DNA of 64,000 bases from Colias croceus. Taxonomy: Eukaryota > Arthropoda > Insecta > Lepidoptera > Pieridae. Under the pieces are notes generated by a model that saw only the letters and a program-made list of their open reading frames with translations, was not told where the DNA came from and did no database searches. Below, in pieces: positions 50,401-60,990 of this stretch. Position 1 is the stretch's first letter. Every line of letters begins with the position of its first letter. Made by a program: the position numbers and the translations under genes. The DNA lies in contig NC_059547.1 of assembly GCF_905220415.1 (NCBI RefSeq), forward strand, positions 8,940,501 to 9,004,500. Reading direction: 5' to 3'.

Positions 50401-52906
50401 GCGCGCAGCCGGCAGCTGGCGCTGGCGCTGCAGATCCGCAACCCGGACGTGTCGGCCAAGCTGGCGCCGCGCTACAGCGACACGCTGCGCGCCATGGCCG
50501 CGCGCGAGCCCTCCTTCGCGCACCACGTGCACGACAAGCTGACCGACCTGGTGCAGCTCGCCAAGAAGGTGCGTGCAACCATTGAGATAATATTACTACG
50601 TATGGAGGAGACACCACGAACAAAATCTGTGCGCCATTTTATTGCTCTAACTAAGTTTTAAATTAATTTAATTAAAAATTATTATCTAGTTAGGTACTTA
50701 CCGATGAAAGTTATTCCTTTGCACTTTTCCGTATTATTTGTATTATTTGTGCAATATCGTAACACACACGAAGGCATATTTGATGCGATTCACTTTAAAA
50801 CAAATAAAAAATGAGCGCGCAGTTACGCCATATGGCGTATGTTGAGCGGAAAATAAGTGATGTAGGCGGTGTCGTCTCCATATGTATATCTCAATGCGTG
50901 CAACTCGTTATTTTTGGCACGCTGCGCCGACACGCTACGTATCTGACACATGTTTGATGCGATTCATAAACACGCTATGCGTCTCACTTTCACACAACAT
51001 GTGACCTTCGTGACAGGCAAACTAAAAATGAAGTTATTTCAAATAAAATAAACATGAAATATTAGTGACAAATTAATTGAATAATGAAATCTTGAAATGA
51101 GATTTTAAGAGCTATGGGATAGACATGGTATACAAAGCTGTTAAAATACATCATTACATCTCTAATATCTCTTATCAATTATTTTTTTACAGTCAAAACA
51201 AAAGACTCGAGCTCACTCGTTCCCATCGATGAACCGCCAGAAGCGTCAGTTCATTCACGAAATGTGCGAACACTTTGGCTGCGAGAGCGTGGCGTATGAC
51301 GCTGAACCTAATAGGAACGTTGTCGCCACGGCTGATAAGGAAAAGGTAATTATTTATTTATTTAACTATTTTATGTACCATTACATTACATAATATTAAA
51401 AGAAATGGAAACGTGTATAGCACATAAGGCAACCTTATCGCTTATCAGCGATCTCTTCCAGGCTAACAAGCTAGGCAAGGTAATAATTTAATTATAACTA
51501 AGCGCTTTTAACCATTAAATATTGTATTGTTTTCATTATCTAGTAACGCAGGGGTATTTTTAATCATAGATAAGCTATAATATTGAATAGACCATGATGT
51601 AGGGTATAACGCACCTGGTTGAAAAAATCTATTCAGGCAAGAACACTTTATAATTAGATTACATGTTTATGAGATTTCCTTTAAAAATAAAAACACTAAG
51701 AATAAAAGTGATACAACGGAGTTCACACCACACATTTGTTAAGACGCATACACGTGTCAATCGATCTTGGCCGGTGCTGAAATTTATTATTTATTTTAAA
51801 AAGTGTACATTGATAAAATTAGATTTTTGCAAATATGCAATTACATTGTTGTTCACAAATTGACAGATCGAGTTAAACCATACACAAATTTTGGTTGCCT
51901 GGAAGAGATGGCTACTAAAGCCATAAGGCCGCCATTTGTGCATGTCTCTCTTCTGTATATGTATGTCTTTTTCCTGTTTGTAATGGTGTACAATAAAGCG
52001 TTTTCATATTTCATATTCACAAGTGCTGAATTGAAATTTGGTGAAAAGTAACTAATATGTATGTATATTGAGGGATTACACTATAATTTAATATTGTTAT
52101 CCCTAGTCATGGCTACCAGCGATGAGCGTGCTCGAAGTGCTAGCCCGAGAAGCTGGCAAGCGGCGCGTCCCCGGCCCAGTGCTGCGAGCGCCGCCGCCGC
52201 ACACAACTAGTGCTGCCACGACGGCCACTAACACTGCGCCATCTACTAGCAAGTTAGTGTTTTATTTTACATCTTGATATTTGAAGTTATACTTCTTTTG
52301 GCGCGATGGAGAAAAAATGAGAGTGAATTTTTACGATGCGCGCGCACACCGACACCTAAATTTAACAGCATGAAGTTAGTTCTAGGTGGTATGAAAATTG
52401 ATAACTATGTTCAAGTTGTATATTCTAGTATTTTTTCCATAAGCCAAAGAAGTATAACTTCTAACGCGTGTACACACACTCTTTTTTTTTTTTTCTTTTT
52501 TTTTTTGTGTGATCATGTCGAATTTTAGTCTCTGTATTTATTCACGTTTATATGTTAAATGTGTGTTAATATGGGTATATATTTTTTTCATTTTTATCAG
52601 GAGATGTAGATTAACTATAGATCAAATTTTAGATAGATAATTGGATATGTAGTCCTCTTTTTATCACGAAAACTAAGCTAAAATTTTATGATGAAGACCT
52701 GTATACATACTAGTCATCATTATCACAGAAGCTTATTACCAAAAATGAGATCATAATGCTAATAATATTTTTTCAGATCGTTCAGTGGATGGGCTACTCT
52801 AACATCAACGAACGCATGGGCGAGCCGCAGCCAACCCTCAACATCGACTAAACCTGAACCAAAAGAAGCGAAAATCGATTATTTTGACAATCCACCAGAA
52901 AACTAG
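41423..52906 (+). CDS. stc: NFX1-type zinc finger and R3H protein (shuttle craft)
   Basis: Coding exons: 41563-42787, 42995-43171, 43471-43690, 43972-44135, 44591-44792, 45567-45676, 45787-45914, 47004-47157, 47731-47927, 48153-48277, 48793-49029, 49619-49708, 50370-50568, 51193-51345, 52107-52252, 52777-52906. All phases join to 1218 residues. The 5' part of exon 1 (41423-41562) is untranslated. Residues 1-408 are a disordered N/Q/S/Y-rich tail with a PAM2-like poly(A)-binding-protein motif, KLTPTATEFVP, at 142-152. A RING-like C4HC3 domain begins near residue 430 (CLVCCERV...WYCSNCYHVLHLRC...WRCPAC). About nine NFX1-type zinc fingers of the form C-x3-C-x6-C-x3-C-x3-C follow, and the fifth-last to second-last exons carry the R3H region (PSFAHHVHDKLTDLV, RRVPGPVLR). 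Family members bind nucleic acid; Drosophila shuttle craft is needed for neural development. The ATG context is CACCATG. It is complete in this window. Confidence 0.95.
44406..44563. repeat. Dispersed element with inverted ends, copy 2 (reverse)
   Basis: Reverse-complement copy of the element at 3039-3200, with GCACTCGGGGACTGCCGCGG, TAAAGCTATTGCATAGCATG and GGCCCGCGATAGAAGCTAT in order. It lies in the shuttle craft intron, ending about 27 bases before the exon at 44591. Confidence 0.75.
44805..45008. repeat. Retroelement-tail repeat, family C copy 2
   Basis: Starts AACTAGCTGCTCCGCGCGGT and contains CCGAAAGAATTTTTCAAGTC, GTAATTCCCGAGATAAGCGC and a CAAACAAACAAACAAACT run. It ends TATAATATTAGTATAGAT. 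It matches 40505-40640 in reverse and sits 12 bases downstream of the donor of the exon ending at 44792. Confidence 0.8.
45007..45290 (+). repeat. Tandem decayed duplicates of an exon end
   Basis: CCCACGTGCCCGTGCGGCAA (from 45055) and CCCACGTGCACTTGCGGCAA (from 45181) copy the last bases of the exon ending at 44792 (CCCACGTGCCCTTGCGGAAA) together with its donor (ACCAGgtgag, ACTAGgtaga). Each is followed by related sequence (ATATCA-GG-GATG-GCACTG). The unit length is about 125 bp. They are too short to be exons by themselves. Confidence 0.75.
46018..46520 (+). mobile_element. 3' fragment of a non-LTR retrotransposon
   Basis: About 139 codons resemble the C-terminal end of a jockey/CR1-type reverse transcriptase polyprotein. 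Recognisable phrases include SVRANMIIRRFKKCSRNVKK, LFTTYCQSFYTSSLWVKHT and RVQYNNAFRMFMGLPRFCSA. A stop is followed by an untranslated tail ending in AATAAAG and TAAATAAAT repeats. It is a 5'-truncated, inactive copy in an intron of shuttle craft, in the host's orientation. Confidence 0.75.
48555..48774. repeat. Retroelement-tail repeat, family D
   Basis: Begins ACTAGCTTTCCGCCTGCGGC, contains TTCCCGTTCCCGTGGGATTT and AAAATCGGTCCAGTAGTTTA, and ends TATAATATTAGTGTAGAT. Its end is 18 bases before the exon beginning at 48793. Confidence 0.75.
49709..49840 (+). repeat. Tandem duplication at an intron start
   Basis: AAGTATTTCATATTTTCTTT directly after the donor of the exon ending at 49708 is repeated about 66 bases later, followed in both copies by ATTATCTCTATATCTTTAA-like sequence. 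The copied segment includes the 5' splice-site bases GTAAGTATTT. Confidence 0.75.
49845..50026. repeat. SINE/LINE-tail repeat, family E copy 1
   Basis: GTGGTCCGCCCCGGCTTCGC head, CAAATTTCATGCAAATTGGT body, and a CAGACAGACAGACAGA plus TATAATATTAGTATCA tail. An inverted copy lies at 53610-53802. Confidence 0.8.
50569..51192 (+). other. Shuttle craft intron
   Basis: Contains two occurrences of TTTGATGCGATTCA about 185 bp apart (near 50779 and 50953), suggesting a degraded internal duplication. Nothing else is recognised. Confidence 0.4.
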
Positions 52907-52978
52907 GCTAGTAGTTCAATATAGACCAGGCGAGTGCTCGGAGAAACGTAGCAAGATAAAACAAATGAAAAATCGCTA

Positions 52979-52993
52979 AATAAAAACAATAAA
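52979..52993 (+). terminator. stc: Poly(A) signals of shuttle craft
   Basis: Two AATAAA hexamers, at 52979-52984 and 52988-52993, lie 70-90 bases after the stop codon, with a T/G-rich region following. Confidence 0.75.
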
Positions 52994-53609
52994 AAACATT
53001 GAAAAATATAAAAATTAAAAAAAGTTCGTTATACGCGTTCTGTTTTTGTTTTTGTAAAACATTGTATGCTTATTTGTCTTTGGTTATGGTAATTATAATA
53101 TTATTTATTGATTAAAACCCTCATTTCTATTGTCTTTACTTTCATATTACTTTTTATTTTTATTAGTTATTATTTTTAATTAATTTGCTTACTTTCAACT
53201 AACGAAAAATTAAAAGACTATATAACTAAATAACCATTATATTGTTAGGTATTGTAAGCACTGAAAAAAATACAATAAAAAACTAAGCAACTGTCCGAAG
53301 GACAAATACCAATTAAGACATTGTTCACTGCCATTTACTGCAATTTCATATTGACACGTAGTTGTTTATTATATTAGCTAATATATTTAGATAGGTATAG
53401 CACTTTATAGTGAAAACCTATATTATTACGTGGTCTAGTGCTAAAAGCAATACAACCCATTTAATACTGACCAATTTATACTAGACACCTTTAACAGTCC
53501 TTACAAATATTAAGTCGTCAAAAAATTAGAAATCAATTTTATATTAACGTTTAGAAGACTTTACAGCGAGGGCTCACGTCATTTTGAACGATCTACGCAC
53601 ACTATCCAT

Positions 53610-53802
53610 ACTTCCATACTAATATTATAAATGCGAAAGTAACTCTGTCTGTCTGTCTGTCTGTTACTCAATCACGCCTAAACTACTGTACCAATTTGCA
53701 TGAAATTTGGTAGAGAGGTATTTTGATACCCGAGAAAGGACATAGGCTACTTTTTATTGCGAAATATGTACCACGGGCGAAGCCGGGGCGGACCGCTAGT
53801 AT
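53610..53802. repeat. SINE/LINE-tail repeat, family E copy 2 (reverse)
   Basis: Reverse complement of the unit at 49845. TACTAATATTATAAATGCGA and a TCTG run are followed by ACCAATTTGCATGAAATTTG, ending CGAAGCCGGGGCGGACCGCT. Confidence 0.8.
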
Positions 53803-54960
53803 ATATATATATATTTTAATATTATTTTGATACTAAATGAATTTCGTTTATAATACTCATATATACTTTCGTGTTATCATATGCAAGGAAATCTTAAATA
53901 GTTACATGTACCTATACAATTTGGTCTCAAATTTCCCTACTAACTTCTTGGCTTTGGCGTGTTTTCGGATAGCCCGTAGTAGTGTTTTTCACGCTACCCT
54001 ATTTATTGTTTTCGTTTTATCGTTATTATTATTCAAAACATATTTACGTTCATCAATTGCAAGACAATAAAATACACCAGACCACTAAATAAACAAAAAT
54101 AGGTTTTCATATAAGATAGGTCCTATAAAATAAAATTTACTCCGTTTCTGTTAAGTTTTTCAATTTTATATAATTCCCAGTAAATTTTGTATTTTAATAA
54201 CGCAATGCATAATTTACTAATCAACACATTATTATTCTCCGTATCCTACATAATATTTTATATTAGAATGTAATTATTGCACTCGTCTGTGTCTTTTAAT
54301 GTAAGAGGTTTCAGTGATTTTAATTTAATAAAATATATACATAATAATAAACTTCATGAATATCTAATAAAACACGTTGTATAATTATTTAACTTATTGT
54401 TAAATGGAAAAATAAACACCAATTGAGATCTTTCTCTCATTTCTTTATCTACTTCTCATATCTATTTAAATATAATAATAATAATATTAAGATCGCTGAA
54501 AATATGTAGCATCAATTTTATAAACATATACATTTAAATATAAAATTACATATACATTACCAACTTATTACCACATCAATGATGATTAGACTTTGCTTGT
54601 AGACTTAGAAATATTAGACAACCATTATTCAAGCAATACTCTGTATTGTAAAATGATTATTTTAATAGTCAAAAATATTGTATGATTTTACAATATAAAC
54701 TAAGCATGGTATGAAAATTGAAAATAAAAATTTCATTCTTACTAATTCGGCGCCCTTTACAAAAATGGAATGGAATTAATTTTTTGCTTCTTTTTTTTTT
54801 CTTTCTTGGCATTGCCAGTATCAAGTATATAATATTTTTGCCTAAGATTTTTGCAGTTTATCTATGAGTTTATGTTTACTAGTTATTGAATCTGTGCTCA
54901 GTTTTTATTGTAGCGAAAAGCCAATGATACACGTGCCTGTAGATTTAGGTTGTTCCTTCA

Positions 54961-55000
54961 TCCCTTTCACACCAACTTGCCAAGTTAGGTGTGAAAGGGA
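54961..55000. repeat. Nearly perfect 19-bp hairpin
   Basis: TCCCTTTCACACCAACTTG pairs with CAAGTTAGGTGTGAAAGGGA with one bulged base and almost no loop. It is probably a foldback element remnant. Confidence 0.65.
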
Positions 55001-55297
55001 CAAAAAACAACCAGGCGTCATTCAAGGTCATACCTTCCCGTGACAAGTCAACGTTCATAGTGCAATCTCCAGTGTATTAGATATAAGCTTCTTGCTAAGA
55101 TGTGATACACCACAGAACAGTAAGAACATAATAGAAGTGCGATGTGGGCGTGGCCCACGTGTCACTAGTAAGGTAAGATCACCTAACTCGCTCTCAGTTG
55201 TGCGCAGAAAAATATTCGAGTCGGTTGTCAACTGTCAAACCTTATTTCCATATTTATTCATTATTTAGAGCGTGTTGTTCGCTATTAGAGTGGAAAA

Positions 55298-55346
55298 ATG
55301 ATAGCAGACGAAATAATATCAGCAATCGAGGCATTTCATACCATCG
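55298..55346 (+). CDS. Possible first coding exon of an unidentified gene
   Basis: ATG in the context AAAAATG opens 16 codons (MIADEIISAIEAFHTI) and runs into a strong donor, TCG|gtaagtc, in phase 1. The codons look like an amphipathic helix. No matching downstream exon was found before the window end; the following 3.8 kb are transposon-rich and the next genes are on the other strand, so this would need a long intron. It could be chance. Confidence 0.35.
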
Positions 55347-56168
55347 GTAAGTCTTATTTTAATTTATTTTAAATATATTTTATGTTACAACTTCGCTTGT
55401 CGTAATTTGTCAAAAATTTATAAAAATATTAAGTCAAAATGAACCTTAATCCATAAGAAATAAGTACTAATATAGATTGAACAGCAAACAAGACTTTCTG
55501 GAATATTATTGCAATAAACAAACGAATGTCGGTTTAGTGATGGTTGTAGCGCATATCGACAGTATCGATACTTTAGAAAAGACAAACATTATAAATATTA
55601 AATTTTATTCTATTTTTCCTTAGCTTTCATTTGTCCTATTTATTTATAGATTTTCGAAAGAGCCTAATTTAAAAGAGAAATGGATAATAAATGCAACGTG
55701 ACGAGTTAACTGGATGCCGAACAGCAATAAGCAGTCTAACAAACGCCACCGATACATCAAACCTACGGCAGTTCCAAGATTTAAAATAATGCATATTTTA
55801 CTGTTTGTTTTGTAAATATAGATTTATACTATTCTATTCCGTTTTTTATTTAAATATAATAATATGAAAAGACGTACTTAGTAGTAATAAACATACTCCA
55901 AAATGTGACACCTATACTCCTGTACTCATATAATAGAAAGAAAAAAAAAAAGCACAAAAATATATTTATTTGTGAATTATCGATAACAAGGCTGACATCC
56001 CTTAGAGCATAGCATCAGGTTAATGTCAAGTTAATGTCATTAATTTAGAGTGACACAAATTTCAACCTTATTGCACGCCTCATAAGCGAAGCGTTGAGGT
56101 GGGTACTACTGTCACTTCGCGCAAAACATCTGATTTTTCAAACTTAAAATGTCTTTATGTATGATACA

Positions 56169-56452
56169 CCTCCTCCACACTACTCGCGAAGTTGAACGAG
56201 GTTAGACGAATAGAATAGTGTAGAGGGGCAGTTCGGCTTACTTCGTCCAACTTTACCTCGCCTCGGTCGACTTCCGTTTGTTGTCGGTTTTTGCGCCCGA
56301 GTCAAAGGGCACGAAGTTACCTGAAGTTCGTTCTGAATATGAACGTATGCATTCCTCGCGAAGTTGAACGAGTGTGTAGTGTAGCACCGCGGACTTCAGT
56401 CAACTTCGGCCGAGTACTTCGCCGAGGAACTTCGCGAGTAGTGTGGAGGAGG
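56169..56452. mobile_element. 284-bp foldback MITE
   Basis: CCTCCTCCACACTACTCGCG at the left pairs exactly with CGCGAGTAGTGTGGAGGAGG at the right, and the pairing extends through AAGTT. The interior repeats variants of CGCGAAGTTGAACGAG several times. It has no coding capacity, and a clear target duplication was not identified. Confidence 0.8.
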
Positions 56453-57719
56453 CAATACATTGCACTTGTAAGATAATACATACACACACATATTAAGAAA
56501 AAACACTATTTTTAACGTTCATGATATTTTTGATGTCATTTTTGTTATTTAAACTAGTTAAAAAACAGTTTAAAAAAGTTCTGTCTTGGACGTCCGTGTG
56601 TCTGTATGTGCGGATCCTTTATCTTGTTAACACGATAGCGACCGAAATACTTTACTAATCGAGTCTTTTTTTTTCTCTTACGCTTGAGTATGCTCAGGAA
56701 TAGAACCCTTTCATTTTTCAGGGTCTGATTCGATGTGGTTTAATTGTTATTAAATAAACAAAAAAAAATATCGACTGTTCTCCATAATTTTAGTACATAT
56801 ATCTATATATGTATATTCTTTATTTTTTTTTTTAATATTTATAATAGTGTACTCAAAATTCACCATTATAAACTCGATTCTTTATACTATAAGCCAAGGT
56901 TTAAAAAAATAAGTTGGTAGTCAGTCCCTTAAACCTGCGCAGTTTCACATCTAGGTGGGGCCACAAGAAAAATAGCTCAATTATTACGGTACCGCTTTCT
57001 TTACTTTTCCAAATGTTTTATTTTATTTCATTTTTATATTTATAGTCACGTACTCTTTATAAATAATCAATTTTATTGTAAAGGATGAGATTATGAGGCG
57101 TGCACTTTTGGATTTTCCAAACTATCTTTATGTGTTGAGGTTCAAAGTTATATGTATTGAAAACCAACGCCCTCTGTTGTGGAATAGCTGAATGTTTTCG
57201 AATTTGGAATTTCTGAGCAAAGAGAAACAAAACAGCTAATATACCTAGGGATGTTATACTAAAATAAACCGTAACTTGGTTCGTTAGGGTACATATTGAA
57301 ATGCTGAATTTATAACCTAAGTCAGTTTTTACTCAAATTAAGCTGTCCAATCAAAGGCATAGTTTACTTGTAGTGTACTGTATAACTATCGGTTTAAATG
57401 TGTGGGTTTGGCGACACTGGTTTTCACTAAGAGCAATTAAGGGTTTTCATACTAATTATGACATTATAGCACTTCTATTATGTTCTTACTGTTCTGTGTG
57501 ATACACCCACGCATCCCATATCGATCTAATTATAAATTAGAAACGTGCCTGTTATTAAATCTTTTGTACCGTACGAATTTAAAAAATGAATATTATTATC
57601 TAGATACATATAATAAATCTGTAGAAGGGTCAATTCTGTACATTGAAAATATTGAAAAAATAAATAGCAGGGGGTGTTACTGGATCGATACCAAACCCAA
57701 ATATGTGTTTAAAAAAATT

Positions 57720-57754
<35 letters not shown>

Positions 57755-58095
57755 GTCTGTATGTATGTGAAGACATCACGTGAAAACTAACGGTTCGATT
57801 TGGATGAAACTTAGTATAATTATACCTTATTATCCTGGGCGTAAAATAGGATACTTTTTATCCTGGAAAAATACGTAGAAAAAAAATTATCTTAATTTTT
57901 CAGTTTTATCCATAGACATTGTTCTGTAGAACCGCGTACACACGTTGCGTATTATTATAGGTCGAGCCGTAAGTATTTGGTCTTTATAATAGATATTTAT
58001 AAGATGTCATTGTCAGAGTTACTCAAAATGGAGAAATAAACCATCCACGCGAAGACCGACATCCGCGCGGACGGAGTCGCGGGCGGAAGCTAGTT
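57720..58095. repeat. TCTG microsatellite and retroelement tail
   Basis: A run of TCTG units (57723-57760) leads into AACTAACGGTTCGATTTGGA and ends CGCGGACGGAGTCGCGGGCG, AAGCTAGTTAATAA. This is the layout of a retroelement end with a simple-repeat tail. Confidence 0.65.
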
Positions 58096-58476
58096 AATAA
58101 TATATTTAAGTAGTTACTTGCCTTAAACAGTTTGTTTATTATATAGTGCAACGAATATATTATAATTAGCTTTATACGGGCTACATACGTGTATCATAGA
58201 CTTAATAATAACACACTAAAAACGAGTATATATTTTCTATATTCATAATATTATGCACCATTCTTTAAAGGAAATGAAATTAAAATAATACCAAATAAGC
58301 CTACAGAAAAATAAATATTCCGATTGCCTTATAGGTACTGATGAAAGTGCTATAATCAGCCTTCAGAGATTAAAAAATATTATTGTTTTCCTCAAATAGT
58401 TTCAGTGCAAACACGGGATGTCTAATGAGGGTAATAGATAAAGTGAAGAATTAGATGTACCTACCTATTGGCTTTA

Positions 58477-58722
58477 GCGCGTCACACACGGTGAAGATAC
58501 TATAATATTTTATCTTAAGATACTCTAATATAAAACGTTATAGTATCTTAAGGTATCCGGTATCAGCGTTCTGACCATCATTTTTCTTTTTGTCATTGCG
58601 TACTAAGACCCCTGTAGAACCGCCATCCTGTTACAAATGACCCGAAATTTTGTGGGTCATTTGTATTATATTAGAGTATCATAAGATAAAATATTATAGT
58701 ATCTTCACCGTGTGTGACGCGC
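58477..58722. mobile_element. 246-bp MITE with 57-bp inverted repeats and TTA duplication
   Basis: GCGCGTCACACACGGTGAAG starts both ends, and the arms match over 57 bp with one mismatch. TTA is duplicated at 58474-58476 and 58723-58725. A TTA target again suggests a PIF/Harbinger-type non-autonomous element. Near-identity of the arms implies a young insertion. Confidence 0.85.
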
Positions 58723-59182
58723 TTATTTCGCAAGATATGAACAGTTTTATTTATCGTTCGAGTGGGTAGTTCGTTTCATGGGAAATACGGTTTCAAGCTA
58801 CATTACTTAATACGAAGTAATTTTTTAACGCACCATTTTTAGGAATCCCCGTGATTCGTGTCAGTACTGAATTATTATTCTAACAATTATACAAATTGCA
58901 AATGTGCAGGGGAATATTCTTATGATTTTACGATACATACTGATATAAAACTGTTATGTAAATTTCGCTGTTGTACAGTCGACACATTGTATTAAAGTGT
59001 TACCTATTTGTTTTGTAGTTTTCGTTTCAATTGTCATAAACCCTTGCGATATATTCAATGAGGCATATAAAATATGAAAAGATACACAAATTCTACTTGT
59101 TGAAGCCAATTTAATAAAATTCAAGACAAAAAGTATCAAAACAAATAACGTCCCGCTATAAACTTAAATATATCAAAATGAA

Positions 59183-59716
59183 TCACAAAGCTGAGCTTTG
59201 TATATCACGCAATGCATTATCCAAACATCTAGACAATTGCAACATTGAATTAACAACTCCTTTTATATTATAACATCTACAATTTGGTTTGCGGTTGTAA
59301 GTTTTTAAATCATCAGGCCAAATGGTGCTCCCAGATTTTTCGGTCGATTTCCACGAGTCAAGAAACCTGGCAATACTGCGCATTGATTCACTTTTTGGTT
59401 CATTCATTCGGCATTTATTTTCATTTATTCTGTTTTCAAGTGAATGCAATTTTCTCTCAGACGCATTATATCTTTTTTCATATGAATTTTGACTGGATCG
59501 AATCTAAAAAATACAGGAATAATTTTGTTAAATCCTAAATGCCTATGTACTTTTATGAAAACACAAACTAAAATTAAAGCTACCTACCTCAAGTTTCGGT
59601 TGCTTATTTTTTTGTTTTTTACTGTGTTCAAACATCGCTTTTGCATTTTTATATAATTTTGTACCTATTGAAACATCTAGTTCACTAGGAGCAAATTTTA
59701 TTGGAGAAACGTAAGG
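59183..59716 (-). CDS. 3' exons of an unidentified protein gene
   Basis: Two phase-0 exons, 59716-59588 and 59503-59183 (stop TGA), give 149 codons. The first is lysine-rich (IGTKLYKNAKAMFEHSKKQK). The second runs from IRSSQNSYEKRYNASERKLH to a C-terminus RCYNIKGVVNSMLQLSRCLD followed by NALRDI. Codon composition, acceptor (TTTTGCAG, TTTTTTAG) and donor (GAG|gtaggt) quality support real exons. The upstream exons were not found: the neighbour at 60074-60990 ends with its own stop and its splice phase does not match. I do not recognise the family. Confidence 0.6.
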
Positions 59717-60073
59717 CTGCAAAATATAACCTAAAATTAAAATTTGATAATTGAAGCTTGGGTAGATTATATACAACTTCTATATCCCTATTTCCGTTGG
59801 TCACGGGAGCACGCGTTTGCGTCTGGACCGATTTCAATAATTCATAATTAGATATGTTCGTTATCGTCAGGAGAAGGATCTAGTGAAAGAAATCCCCCAA
59901 GAAACCAGCGTCAAAAATTAAGAAAATGCTAAATCTAACGGCCAAGTAAACTTGTTACGGGTTTAACAATTTGCGCTAGGTTAGTAGTTAAGAATTATTA
60001 ACAGTGAATAAGGTCCCCAATTATCAAGGCAAAAAATTGGATAACAAACATAGTAACTAGATACTTATAATTA

Positions 60074-60990
60074 TTATTTACACATTTTGTTCAAAGCTCG
60101 CCGAAGAATATCACACGCTAAAACTGCAGTAAGAAGTTGCGTGCTGTAGTCATTGTAACAATTTCCTGGAAAAAAAAATCCCGGTTATTTCGTAGACAAT
60201 ATATGTCCTAAACATAAATAATTAAAAAATAAATATATGGCAAACCTGAGCTCATTTGCATCAGATTGTACGAAAATGAAACCAATTTTGACCAAACTAG
60301 AAACAAATTGCATTCAGTATTCTTATGCTGTAGTTTCAATGCATCTTCTCTTTTCCTTTCACATTCACAGGCGAAGACGGAATCAAAGCTCTCATCCTCG
60401 GACATTTTCCCTTCTTCACATAACTTTGTATACTTCTCAAGACACTCGATATTTTCTTTAACAGTTTCTAGTTGAATATTTATATTTTCTGCTATATTCC
60501 TCTGTACAGTTTGTAAATCTTCTTTTACGTTATCTGTGAGATTATCTTCGAATTTTAGATTCTGGACGACGCTTGTGGCACTGTTCTCTTTGCTGGCTTC
60601 GTCAGAGCAACGGGCTGTTTTGCAATCATTATAAAATTTGCTCGACTGAGAGCCATCGCAACTGCTTGAATCTATATTTTCATGATCCCCATGTAGTTGA
60701 CAGAAACTCTGATACAAATCATCTGTACTTGAACTAAATAAGGTAGTAGATGGTATACTATCAACACCTTTATCAATCCTCGATTCGCTTTGACAAAGAC
60801 CAAATTGATCGCACAATCTTCTTCGTGCCCTTCTCTCATTTAATTCTTGGTGCAAAATCCTCTCTTGGTATGATTTGTCTTTCAGTCTCTGAGCTGCATC
60901 TGATTGACTCTTTTCAAGAGATTTAAACTGTTCGTAGAGGTACCATGACCGCACTCTTCGGGCCTTCTTCCGTGAGTTATCTATCGACAT
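60074..60990 (-). CDS. Unidentified 278-residue protein
   Basis: Two exons, 60990-60246 and 60165-60074, join in phase 1 (TCA G | GA AAT). The N-terminus is basic and probably helical (MSIDNSRKKARRVRSWYLYE, then KSYQERILHQELNERRARRR). The middle is serine/aspartate-rich with low complexity, a likely coiled-coil follows (ENINIQLETVKENIECLEKY), and a short C-terminal exon ends CYNDYSTQLLTAVLACDILR before RALNKMCK. The donor (CTCAG|gtttgc) is weak, but the following exon starts at a good polypyrimidine-CAG and preserves phase. The family is not recognised. The C-terminus resembles that of the neighbouring gene at 59183, so the two may be diverged tandem paralogues. Confidence 0.7.

Larger units (their letters stand above)
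52994..55200. other. Intergenic, repeat-bearing stretch
   Basis: No gene is supported. It holds the inverted repeat-family E copy at 53610-53802 and a hairpin at 54961-55000. Confidence 0.5.
55347..59182. other. Transposon-rich non-coding stretch
   Basis: Holds foldback elements at 56169 and 58477 and a TCTG-rich retroelement tail at 57720-58095. No exon could be supported. It may be the first intron of the gene proposed at 55298. Confidence 0.5.

Noticed and set aside
57723..57760. TCTG tandem run as a CRISPR-like or telomeric array
   Set aside because: It is a simple tetranucleotide microsatellite at a retroelement end in a eukaryotic genome.
60208..60245. Extension of the 278-residue protein past 60246 into a 260-codon single-exon form
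   Set aside because: The extra codons (GLPYIYFLIIYV-like) read through a splice donor. The spliced form gains a plausible conserved-looking end with its own stop.
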